In this document: piece after piece, positions 22,778 through 32,316 of the stretch
Layout of the letters: each line of letters opens with the position of its first letter
Numbering within the stretch: position 1 is the first letter of the stretch
DNA from: Schizochytrium sp. TIO01
Taxonomy: Eukaryota > Sar > Bigyra > Thraustochytrida > Thraustochytriidae
NCBI GenBank assembly: GCA_004764695.1
Contig: SMSO01000034.1
Span: 575,501-639,500, forward strand
Direction of reading: 5' to 3'
DNA length: 64,000 nucleotides
Program-made: the position numbers and the translations under genes
The notes under the pieces: model-generated
The model's database searches: none
What the model was told of the DNA's origin: nothing
Seen by the model: only the letters and a program-made list of their open reading frames with translations

Positions 22778-23861
22778 CTTTGCAATTCCTTTTCAACAAA
22801 CTCAACTCCAGCTTTCGCTCTTCTCACACAACACAATACCGTTCGTCAACTCAAAGTAGACTCCCTTGTTTGACTTCTGTGCTCCTGCGTCCTCTTCAAA
22901 GACAACGCGACCTCCGGTCTTCAATTAAGGTTTTGCTTCCTCAGTACAGGTTTTGCCTCAAATGTACTTTGAAGGATCCTTTCCTCCTTTCTTTCACAGG
23001 CCGTGCTAACACCCACTTAACCTAAACGTTAAGGTCTCTCTATCTCTGGTCAATCCCATCCTTCCTGGCAACCCAATCAGTGATGTCAACCCTAACATGC
23101 CAGGTTTCAAGCTAGTCTTAAAGCCAGGTTTCACGCCCAAACGAAATCAGAGAGCAAGATCTGCAGGTGACTTGGTTTAAACCCACCTCAAAACCTCACC
23201 AGAAGTACATCCACATTGATCCTGCCTGTGAAGTCTTCGTTGAGGCAATCTAGCGCCTGCCGGTCCGATGTCCCCATTCCGCTCACTGGAAGTAGTCCCC
23301 GTGTTCCCTCTTGACAAAAATGGGTTGCGAAGAAATGCGTTGCGCGAAGCCTGATAAAATAGACCTCTTTTTCTAAAGTTTAACTTACAATAGGCCCTTT
23401 AAAAAGCAAAGTTTTGTTTTGGGGGTAAAGTTTTGTTTTGGGGGGCCTTGCCAAGTTGGGCCCTTCGCTCCTACCTGACCTTGTAAACCGACTGCACAAA
23501 GGGGTCGCCTCTTTGGATGCCTAAGGCGTGCAGAGCGTCAAGGGCTGCAACGTGGTTGGAAAGACGTCTTACTGTGGCTGAGGTAGAGGCTTGTTCCGGA
23601 CAATCTCGCTGGAGGAGAGGTTCCTGAACGTCGGTTCATGGTGCTCTTGTGAACAACAAGAACAACTACGGCAGTATCCCCTTCAAAGTAGAAAGCGGAT
23701 TTAAAGCCAAGCTAAGAGCGAACCACCCGAAGCTACTTCCAAGGCGAACGAGTAGGTGTTCAAGGTACTTCAGGTGTGGATTTCGAGAAGAGTGTTTGCG
23801 ACGGTACTAAGCTTGGCTGTTTTGAAGTACACGAATAAACGGTTGCAAAGAACTCACCACC
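22778..23861. other. Divergent promoter region, crotonase/hexosaminidase
   Basis: 1.08 kb between the 5' ends of two divergent genes, so both promoters should be here. It is mixed in composition with no clear TATA box. A 19-bp direct repeat, AAAGTTTTGTTTTGGGGG plus one base, occurs twice in tandem at 23408-23445. Short open frames here lack support. Confidence 0.6.
23408..23445. repeat. Tandem 19-bp duplication in promoter region
   Basis: Two adjacent copies of AAAGTTTTGTTTTGGGGGT/G, identical but for the last base. G5 runs follow T-rich runs. It lies about 415 bp upstream of the hexosaminidase start and could be a duplicated regulatory site. Confidence 0.8.
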
Positions 23862-25979
23862 ATGGTGCCGTCTTCAACAGAGCAGAGGTCCTCGCAAGGC
23901 GTACTTTTCAAATACCTTATCTTGGCTATTCTCGTTGGTACATTTATCTTCGTTAGTATCGTTGAAGCTCCACTCAATAGCACGAACAATTATCTCCCAG
24001 CCGCCTTCACAGATCTTCTTGTGGGTGAAAGAGTGGTGGCAGCAGGGAGTGCGCCCACTGCTCCCCCCGCAACCACGCCAAATCTCCGAACCGACAGTGC
24101 AGAGGCTAAAAATGACCAGCATTTAGAACATAATAATAGTGACGAGGAAAAAGATATCCAAGAATCCGAAGTCTTAGCGCCTAAACCTGAGTTTCAACCT
24201 GCAGAGACGGGTGCACCAACCAATGCTCCAACAACAGCAACACCTGAGGAAAAGGAAATCGCTGCATCTCCAGCTGAGAATGTAAGACCCACCGAGACTT
24301 CCACAAATAAGACCACACATGCTCTAACTAAGGAACCAACGAGGACACCGACTAAGGAGCCAACAAAACTTGCAACATTGGCTCCCACTTTGCCACAAAC
24401 CAAATCTCAATCAAGTATAGCCCCCAAAATTGCTTCAAGCAAGCTTATCCAAGGTGAAAATCTTTCTGGTGATATCCCATTTAATATTCCATTCCCAATG
24501 CCACGGGCACTATCCTTTGGTTCGAAAACTGTCGAATTGAATTCAAAAACGTTTGGATGGACATTTGCAAGTTGCGGGAAGTCTACGTCTTCCGATAAGA
24601 TCCAGCAACAATGTGCTGATTTGGTTCTTGCCACCGAGCGATACTCAGAAATGCTCTTTCCTCATGGAACAAGTGTCTCGTGTACCTCCTCCAACGCTTG
24701 TCTTTCAACAGTAGTTCTTAATGTGAAGGACAGCAAGGAGGGATTAGATGTGCACACTGATGAAAGCTATGAACTTATTGTGAACAACGACGGCATCTAT
24801 CTCTCTGCAGTGAGCATGTATGGTGCCATGCATGGTCTCGAATCATTGAGTCAGCTTGTTCATTATAATTTTGAAAGCAATGTATATGAAATTCAGCACG
24901 CCGATTGGATCATCCAAGATGCTCCTCGTTTTCCGCATCGCGAGCTCCTCATTGACTCTAGTAGGCACTTCTTGCCCGTTCCAGTCATTGAGAGTGCAAT
25001 CCGAGCGGCATCTTACACAAAGATTAATATCCTGCACTGGCACATCATTGACGACCAGTCGTTTCCGTGGTGTAGCGACGCTGTCCCTGAGCTTTGTCGT
25101 GAGGGTTCATTCTCGCCCGATGAAAAGTACTCTCGCGAGGAACTCAAACATTTAGTTGTGTTTGCCCGGCAACACGGGATTCGAATCATTCCTGAACTTG
25201 ATGTTCCGGGTCATACTGCATCCTGGTGTCGTGGCCGCCCGGACATTTGTACCGCAAAGGGTGACATTCTTAGCCCCGTTGATGACCACGCCAAACCTGT
25301 AATTAAGAAGCTACTTACTGAACTGCGAGGGATTTTTCCTGATACCCTTATTCACCTGGGCGGTGACGAGGTTGATGAGTCAAAGTGGTTTATAGATATT
25401 CGAACCAGAAACTATCTTTCCTCGCACAGCATGCGCGCCAAAGATGCTTACCTAGACTTTGTCAAAACCACTGCGGATGAGGCTGTGAAGCTTGGCTATC
25501 GTCCCATTGTCTGGGATGATGTATGGCATAACTTTGGTTCTCGCCTTGACAAGAAAATTATTGTTCACATGTGGCTTCGCAACAAGGTGAGCAAGGAAGC
25601 TGCATCTGCAGGTTACGACGTATTGTATTCCCCTGTATACCCCTGGTATTTGGACAATATGGAGATGTCTTATGCAAATGCGTTGGAGCGGGAGCCTTGT
25701 GAAACTCTTGCTGGAGATCTCTGCAAGCATGCCTTAGGTGGAGGCGGAGAAATGTGGGGTGAAAAGGTAGATACCTCTAATTTTTACAACACAGTATGGC
25801 CTAAATTGGCTGCCATCTCAGAGCGCCTTTGGGCTCTTCCAACCGTTAAAGTAGCACAGATTCAACGAGGCGAGTTTTTCCGTTGCCATCTGAACCGCCG
25901 TGGTATTCCTGCTGCTCCCATCCTGAATAAAATGCCACGTACTGCTCCTGGAGGCCCTGGTAGTTGTTATAACCAATAA
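23862..25979 (+). CDS. Membrane-anchored GH20 beta-N-acetylhexosaminidase
   Basis: 705 aa. It would remove terminal beta-linked GlcNAc/GalNAc from glycans in a lumenal or extracellular space. Residues 18-34 form one uncleaved-looking hydrophobic segment after a basic/polar start, so this is a predicted type II signal anchor. Residues ~60-195 are a Thr/Pro/Glu stalk with TKEPT-type repeats, a likely O-glycosylated spacer. The GH20 N-terminal domain spans about 205-345 and the catalytic barrel about 355-690. Catalytic landmarks are HIIDDQSFPW and HLGGDEV with Asp502-Glu503. The start has a strong ACCATGG context. Next to it in tandem is a second GH20 gene lacking the anchor and stalk. The stalk distinguishes it from typical lysosomal HEX proteins (around 530-550 aa). 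Confidence 0.95.
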   Translation: MVPSSTEQRSSQGVLFKYLILAILVGTFIFVSIVEAPLNSTNNYLPAAFTDLLVGERVVAAGSAPTAPPATTPNLRTDSAEAKNDQHLEHNNSDEEKDIQESEVLAPKPEFQPAETGAPTNAPTTATPEEKEIAASPAENVRPTETSTNKTTHALTKEPTRTPTKEPTKLATLAPTLPQTKSQSSIAPKIASSKLIQGENLSGDIPFNIPFPMPRALSFGSKTVELNSKTFGWTFASCGKSTSSDKIQQQCADLVLATERYSEMLFPHGTSVSCTSSNACLSTVVLNVKDSKEGLDVHTDESYELIVNNDGIYLSAVSMYGAMHGLESLSQLVHYNFESNVYEIQHADWIIQDAPRFPHRELLIDSSRHFLPVPVIESAIRAASYTKINILHWHIIDDQSFPWCSDAVPELCREGSFSPDEKYSREELKHLVVFARQHGIRIIPELDVPGHTASWCRGRPDICTAKGDILSPVDDHAKPVIKKLLTELRGIFPDTLIHLGGDEVDESKWFIDIRTRNYLSSHSMRAKDAYLDFVKTTADEAVKLGYRPIVWDDVWHNFGSRLDKKIIVHMWLRNKVSKEAASAGYDVLYSPVYPWYLDNMEMSYANALEREPCETLAGDLCKHALGGGGEMWGEKVDTSNFYNTVWPKLAAISERLWALPTVKVAQIQRGEFFRCHLNRRGIPAAPILNKMPRTAPGGPGSCYNQ

Positions 25980-26712
25980 AGCATCGCTTTTTTATTTTTA
26001 CATGTATCTATATACTGCATGGACGTCTGCTTTAGCTTGTATTCTCACTTTTCCCACTTTTCGAAGTCGTCCGTCATGGCGTGCCAAATTCAAGCTTGAG
26101 TAGAGAGCAAAGCATTTCAAGCAAGTAAGACAGAACTATTGACACGACTACATGTGCTGTTCATACTTTCTCGCAGAAGTAGAGAACTGCCATCTATCTT
26201 TGCTCTCAGCACGTTGACAGAAAGATTTGCATTCACATTTAACGCTATAATACATATATTTGTAAACATGGATATACACTGTACAGGTACGATTCCGGTC
26301 TAGAATAATTCGCCAATAGCGATAAAACATACTTCCAAAAGAATGTGTTTTCACTGTTTAAAATTCCAAGTAAGTGAATAAACATTTACCGTATCTTCTA
26401 ATAATATTAACCTCAATAGAATGTACTTAACAACTCTTAGGCCGAAGTCTTTTACCAGAGCAGATCGAGTAAGAGATGGTTACGTACTTTTTGGTTACAG
26501 GAGGCCGTTAATACTGAGTGTAAAATAGTACTTCATATCACAAACTATAGCATGCAATTATTTTAAAATTGAAACTTTCTGGGCTCCTTAACGAAAGACT
26601 GTATGTTTCTCAGGAACTTCGAGAGGGTTGGAGTGGTGATCAACGTGGCAACAGAATGCGAACGACTGCAGCATTGGCGAGGAGTTGCTGATAACGAGGA
26701 GGCGTGAAGACC
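25980..26712. other. Spacer between tandem hexosaminidase genes
   Basis: 733 bp, AT-rich, holding the 3' end of the first gene and the promoter of the second. No TATA box at a convincing distance and no coding sequence was recognised. Confidence 0.6.
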
Positions 26713-28353
26713 ATGGCAGGGCTGTTGCTCCTCGTGGTGCTGGTTTGCGTGCTTACAAGTCGTGCACAGGGCAAGGTCATTGTGAGACCGAAGGGAAGCA
26801 ACCTCAAGACAAACCTCGATTGGAGTCAACCCCTTCCGGCAAACGTGCCTTTTCCACTGCCTGTAGAGGTCTACAAAGGCAGTACCACTGTTTACATCGA
26901 CGTACCTTCATTCCAGTGGGATGTGAAATCTTGCGGGAACGCCAAAGGCTACGCCAATGCAGTCAAATCCTGCCCACTACTGGGAAATGCGCTTCAAAGA
27001 TATACAGGATTGACCTTCCCGCACCCGTTAGAAGGCAACGGCTCGTGCTTAAAGCCTTGCCTCAACAAAGCTACCATTATTGTACAGAATGACTCAGAGG
27101 AAAATGGCCTCACCACTGACGAGAGCTATGAGCTCAAAGTTACGAAATCGGAAATTCAACTCAAAGCAACAACCGTTTTTGGAGCCATGCATGGTCTTGA
27201 GACTCTTAGCCAGCTTGTCCACTTCAACTTTGACAGCAAAATGTATATGATAGAAAATGCAGACTGGTTAATCAAGGATAGACCAGAGTTCCCGCATCGA
27301 GAACTCTTGGTGGATTCAAGTCGCCACTATATTCCACTGCCGATACTGCGTAGAATCATCCAAGGCATGTCCTACACGAAAGTCAACGTGCTACATTGGC
27401 ATCTTGTCGACGACCAGTCTTTCCCATGGTGCAGTGAGGCGGTTCCTGAGATGTGCAAGGGTGCGTACAATCGCGATGATCGGTACACAAAGGCGGACCT
27501 CAAGGGCATCGTAGAATTTGCTCGCCAATACGGAATACGTGTGGTCCCAGAGCTTGACGTCCCAGGTCACTCTAGCTCATGGTGTATCGGGCGTCCTGAT
27601 ATCTGCACAGCAAAAGGTGAAATCATTTCTCCTGCTGGCGGGCGTGCCATGAACGTGGTCTCTCTTCTCATGGATGAGATGCATGAAATCTTTCCTGATG
27701 CTTTTATTCATCTCGGTGGTGATGAGGTTCAGCAGGCAAAGTGGTCAAAAGATCCCAATGCAATGGCTTATGTACACGAGCACAATATGTCATCCGCAAA
27801 GGAGATTTACCTGGAGTTTGTCAACAAAGCGCATGAGAAAGCCGAGCAGCTTGGCAAAACGCACATCGGTTGGGAGGAGATTTACATAAATTTTAAAACA
27901 AAGTTGCCAAAAAGCACGATCATCCACGGGTGGTGGCATATTGAAGGTATCATTGAGGCTTCGAGCAAGGGTTACAACTGCCTCCATTCAAATATTGGCA
28001 TGTGGTATTTTGATCAGCAGACGACATATTCGCAAGCCCGTCTTAAGGATCCTTGTGAGCGTCTCGGCAAGGGCTGTTCGTATCTTTTGGGTGGCGGGGG
28101 CGCTGCGTGGGCAGAAAAGGTTGACAGCTCCGTTATATTTCAATCTATTTGGCCTCGTCTTTCTGGTATTGCTGAAAGTCTATGGTCCCCCAGAGATTCT
28201 GCTTATTTAATTGTTGAAAGAGCTCGGCAATTTCGCTGTCATCTTAACCGTCGTGATATTCCTTCGGCACCGATTCCTTTTGATAAAGAAATCAGAGGCA
28301 AACCGAGCCTCCGCCCAGAGCTCTTGGGACCGGGTGGATGCCTTCATCAATAG
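26713..28353 (+). CDS. Secreted/lysosomal GH20 beta-N-acetylhexosaminidase
   Basis: 546 aa, the normal length for a eukaryotic HEX protein. The frame is open upstream to a GTG at 26704, but the ATG at 26713 in GACCATGGC context is the sensible start. It gives an N-terminal signal peptide with the hydrophobic core LLLLVVLVCVL. The GH20 N-terminal domain (about 45-175) precedes the catalytic domain with HLVDDQSFPW and HLGGDEV (Asp337-Glu338). It is clearly paralogous to the upstream gene over the whole enzyme part, including the GAMHGLE(S/T)LSQLVH segment and the C-terminal FRCHLNRR region. The tandem order suggests local duplication, after which one copy became membrane-anchored and this one stayed soluble. 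Both should cleave terminal beta-GlcNAc; substrate differences are not readable here. Confidence 0.95.
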   Translation: MAGLLLLVVLVCVLTSRAQGKVIVRPKGSNLKTNLDWSQPLPANVPFPLPVEVYKGSTTVYIDVPSFQWDVKSCGNAKGYANAVKSCPLLGNALQRYTGLTFPHPLEGNGSCLKPCLNKATIIVQNDSEENGLTTDESYELKVTKSEIQLKATTVFGAMHGLETLSQLVHFNFDSKMYMIENADWLIKDRPEFPHRELLVDSSRHYIPLPILRRIIQGMSYTKVNVLHWHLVDDQSFPWCSEAVPEMCKGAYNRDDRYTKADLKGIVEFARQYGIRVVPELDVPGHSSSWCIGRPDICTAKGEIISPAGGRAMNVVSLLMDEMHEIFPDAFIHLGGDEVQQAKWSKDPNAMAYVHEHNMSSAKEIYLEFVNKAHEKAEQLGKTHIGWEEIYINFKTKLPKSTIIHGWWHIEGIIEASSKGYNCLHSNIGMWYFDQQTTYSQARLKDPCERLGKGCSYLLGGGGAAWAEKVDSSVIFQSIWPRLSGIAESLWSPRDSAYLIVERARQFRCHLNRRDIPSAPIPFDKEIRGKPSLRPELLGPGGCLHQ

Positions 28354-28891
28354 ATGATAATGGGAAAGGCATGAAATCAATTGTTAATTCTTGACAGTTA
28401 TTATAGAGCCAATACCTTTGTCAAGTTCTCTTCATAGCATCGTTCATTATTCTCTCTTTTTCTTTTTTCTTAAATGTGGTCGGTGCTATTTGCTTCTTAG
28501 ATATAGTATCATATCGTTCGTAGACCCTTTCATTGCACCGTTCATATCGTTTCTCTGTCATTCGTTCCTTTTTCGTCAATTGATTTCTTAGTATAAGATA
28601 CCATAAGATGCATCATACGCTCACTTGCCTAACCTAAGTACTGTACCAATATACATAAAATATGTATAATATGCGGAATACTTTTGCACTTCTTGGCGTA
28701 CCTTGCTTCGAGTATTCCACTCCTGGCCAGCATCTATCGAGTTCTTCCCTCCAGCGCTCAATCAACTCAACCTCAACTTGAAGTCAACCTTTCGCGCCTT
28801 CATCATGCATAGTGTGTACTCGTACCATTGTAGTGCACTCAGGACAGTTTCCACCGCCATGATGATCAGAAATAAAATCAATCGTCTCCTC

Positions 28892-28963
28892 AGTAGGTAG
28901 GTTAGGTACCTACCTACCTACCTACCTACCTACTACCTACCTACCTACCTACCTACCTATCTA
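28892..28963. repeat. CCTA array with inverted GTAGGTAGG arm
   Basis: GTAGGTAGGTTAGGT on the left faces a run of about 14 ACCT/CCTA units on the right across the GGTACC at 28905-28910. The two arms can pair into a hairpin, which may explain how this array grew. Confidence 0.85.
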
Positions 28964-30263
28964 CGCGATCGATCAAATTGAAGATGGCACTGGCAGCCCG
29001 TGACTCAAGCTGGTGGCCTCCTCGTGATCGACTGACTGACTGACTGCAGTCCCAAGTTCCGAGCTTCGCTTCGCAGTGCCACTTCACTATCAGCCGCGCG
29101 TACGATGCATTACCGACATTACAACAATTTTGCATTTTACAATTGCCCTTGAGCGGTCTCCATGATCGGTGATGATGTCAATCAGCTCGAGTCTGGGCTC
29201 CTCAAGATGAAGAGAGAGCGAGAGAGGCTCGCAATACCAATAGCCAATCGAAGCGAAGTGCAAATTAGTTGGCAAAAGGCAAATCAAAATGGGCGGGAGG
29301 TGTGCACCCCAAAGTCCGGGTCTCAAGGTCTCTCAAAATGGCCAACTTTATCAAGTCAGAGCGAAACCCTCAGAGCCTGCGAAGTAGGTGCGTCTTCCCA
29401 AGCAAGCAAGCCGAGCCTCGCTACGCTCACTCCGGCCAGCGCTGTGGAGTTTGCAAGTCATTCGAAGGGCATTGTGCCGTGATTCTCGACTCCCTAGAAC
29501 CGCTCTCGCCATTCTTCAGACTGGGCACCAGAATTAATCATGAGAGCTCTGATCTCTCTTTTGGGGGAAGGGCAATTCATTCATTCATTCATTCATTCAT
29601 TCATTCAAGATTTAGCCTGTTTCAACTCGAGTGCGGAGGAGAGGATGTCTGAGCACATGTGTGTTCCGACCATAATTAGCAGCAGCGGTTTCGGGTTTCA
29701 AGATTGGCAGATCCTTCGGTCTTGAGCTGGACTGGAAACGAATCAGCATTCAACATTCGGCATTCAAGGTCGCCAAGATCAATCAACGTCTTCTCCTTCT
29801 CCTTCTTCTTTCTATTCTTCTTGTCGCTTAAACGCTCTGCAACTCCTGGCAGCTCGAGCCAGTGAGCAAACGAGCAAGCTCCAGGACTTGGAGGACCTCC
29901 TTCCGCCAAACGATTTCATCCCAGCCAAGCAACCGATCGCTCATTCCAATCGACGCACAGAAGAGTTTTACATTCATTTACAACTACATTCAGGTACGTG
30001 CCGCTTCTACCACTTAACTATGCGCGGTAACGAGCACGTACAGAAAGACACACCTTGCACGGCAAAATCGAGGTTGCGTTATCTCGCACAGAAGAAAGCA
30101 AGCAGCAAAGAAGTGAAGACCGCCATGGCGCAGAGACCAGCGCGAATTGACTAGGTAGGCAAGGGCCTAGCTCCTTGCCCACCTCGAGCTCCTTCAGGTT
30201 CTCCACCCAGTAGCGGGCAGGCACCGAGAGCTTTGGACTTCTACCCGAGTTGTCATGACTGAT

Positions 30264-30357
30264 GGCTAGCTAGCTAGCACGCCGCTAGGGGGCCTTAGGC
30301 GGTGCGAGCGCTAGCAAGCGGCTAAGGGGTGCTAGCGGCTGTTCCCACTGCTAGCGC
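30264..30357. other. GC-rich island dense in GCTAG and CCTTAGGC
   Basis: Within about 95 bp, GCTAG occurs about eight times along with CCTTAGGC and GGCTAAGG. Arms GCCGCTAG and CTAGCAAGCGGC can pair. It is not coding in any clear way. Confidence 0.6.
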
Positions 30358-32127
30358 AAAGAGAAAAAAAGTGAGTGAGGTGAAAGAACGAATGGAAAGA
30401 ACGAAAAGCGCGAAAACGCAGCCAGCTATAGCGACACTTCTTCGACTTGTAGTGCCTTGGATTTGGAGAAAGAGTGGCGTGCGCCGCAGAACCCAATCAA
30501 GGCCATAGGAGATCACGCCAGGAGGCAGGTACCTGGCAAGTAAATAACAGGCAAACGCTGGGAAGGCGAACGAACAGCACAATGATCGCATGATTTGGAG
30601 TTTTCAAGAGTTTTTTATTTGTTTCCTCTTTTTTTAATTAGAAGAAGAAGAAGAAGAACCAGAAGAAGGTGGTTTTCTTTGTTTTAGTATCTGGCATGAT
30701 CGATAGAAGAAAAAGAGCGACGAACTGGAATGCTAAACTAACTGCAGGAAGCTCCAACATGTCGTTCTTCGCGATTTGCTTCAGACCATACCTTTGGCTC
30801 AAACGCACTGTGCCTGGCCATGCCTCAGAATTAATAGTCAGTCCTGGTTCTTGATGCCAAGCACTTCGTGGCAAACAAATGCCATTCTAAGTCTGCATTT
30901 TACTACATTGGCCATGCTGATGACTTGCGATATATAAAGCTGCGAGAGGGTGATGCTGTCATGGGAGGTCGTTTGCGCTTGTGATAAAAGCAAGGTCTTG
31001 CAGCTCCATTTGCAAGCATTCCCCGATGATTTACTTTGACACGACGTGCGGTCCGGCTACCTGGAGGCATTACAAACCGCTGTATTCGACCCGCATGAGG
31101 CAATGGCGAAGACCATCCCGACACCCGATGGTCGAATAAATTCGCTGCGATGATTATGGAGAGCACTTCGATTCAAGGGGTTTGTTTACTCGCTCGCTAG
31201 GTACCCAGGAACAAATTTGCAAGATTCTCATAACCGTGTTGCTACTTGCAGTGAAATCAATCTTCGTAAAACTGACGAAGGAAGCTCCAAGCGGTCCAGA
31301 GGAGCTCCAGAGCTTGGGCCGCGGCGTAGTCAGCGAGCCGCGCGCAAGCCCAGAGCATGCCGGAAACTAATTTAGAGAACGAACTCAATATCGAGAAAGT
31401 GTTGCGTTCAATCAAGAGAAGTTGAACTCAAACGTAGAATATAAAATAAAATAACATAAAATAACAATTTTAAATATAAAACAAGTATTTTAAAACTTGA
31501 AAACACCTTAATCCTTTTTTCCAGGTAGTACGAACTATCCTATACATAACATTAGCATATCCTTCAAGTATTGAAAATAAATAAATGTTTTCTTCTGGTC
31601 AAAAATAAATTTGCTATCGCGTTCTCTTCCTCTGCAGCAGACCCCGTTCGCAGAGCCTCCTTCGTGGCACCTGCCGCGCTCGAGGAAGGCCTGGGCGGCG
31701 GTGACCGTGGTTCCACGGCGCACAAGCCACGAGGGATCAGCCAGAACCCCGTGACGTCTCTCCCGTGCTCTCAGCCGTGGGTCTTGCGGCGCTGGGCCAA
31801 CCTGGATCGTTGTTTATTCAACACGATTTAGTGATTCAAGGAGATCCAACTCGGCCGGCCTGCGTGCCTGCACTTGCCTATTATCGTGGCTACAATCGTC
31901 AGAGCCAAAGCAGGACGCAACTAGTATCAGGAACTCCATCACCAGAGACTCCCTCGCCAGAGGCTACCGGAAGGGAAGACAGCAGCGCAGCAAAGGAATA
32001 GCGCCGGAGAACCTAATTCTGACCGACTGTTTCTCTTGCTGAAAAAATTATATCGAAGTACTCGGTCGCGTGCACGCGCTTCTTCAGCTGAAGGAGGTGG
32101 TTACACTTTACCGGACAGCGTTTCCAT

Positions 32128-32139
32128 ATATAAATAGGG
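32128..32139 (+). promoter_or_regulatory. Probable TATA box of the protease gene
   Basis: ATATATAAATAG lies about 180 bp upstream of the protease ATG. A start site about 30 bp downstream would give a ~155-nt leader. It is the clearest TATA-like element ahead of any gene in the window. Confidence 0.5.
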
Positions 32140-32278
32140 TAAAAGTACGCTATTTAGGTGGTGCGCCTAAAACGGACGGCAGAGTGGAACGCCACCTCGA
32201 GAGGACAGAGTAGTCGTACAGCAGATCTGGGCTCACGGAAGGGGTTGCTGTGATTGTGGCAGTGAGGAAGGGCCTTTT

Positions 32279-32287
32279 ATGCGATAG
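32279..32287 (+). promoter_or_regulatory. Two-codon upstream ORF (Met-Arg-stop)
   Basis: ATG CGA TAG ends 29 nt before the main ATG. If transcription starts near the TATA box, it is the first ATG in the leader and could dampen or condition translation of the protease. Confidence 0.4.
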
Positions 32288-32316
32288 CAAACTGCATTGA
32301 GCTCATTCGCGGCGGC

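Larger units (their letters stand above)
28354..32316. other. Long intergenic region with repeats and a GCTAG island
   Basis: Nearly 4 kb without a supported gene. It includes a CCTA array with an inverted arm (28892-28963), an ATTC run (29572-29609), a GAA run (30641-30658) and a GC-rich GCTAG-dense island (30264-30357). A GC-rich patch at 31620-31980 has open frames on the plus strand but no ATG. A donor-like CAG|GTACGT is at 29994 without a visible partner. The right end carries the probable promoter of the protease gene. Confidence 0.5.
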
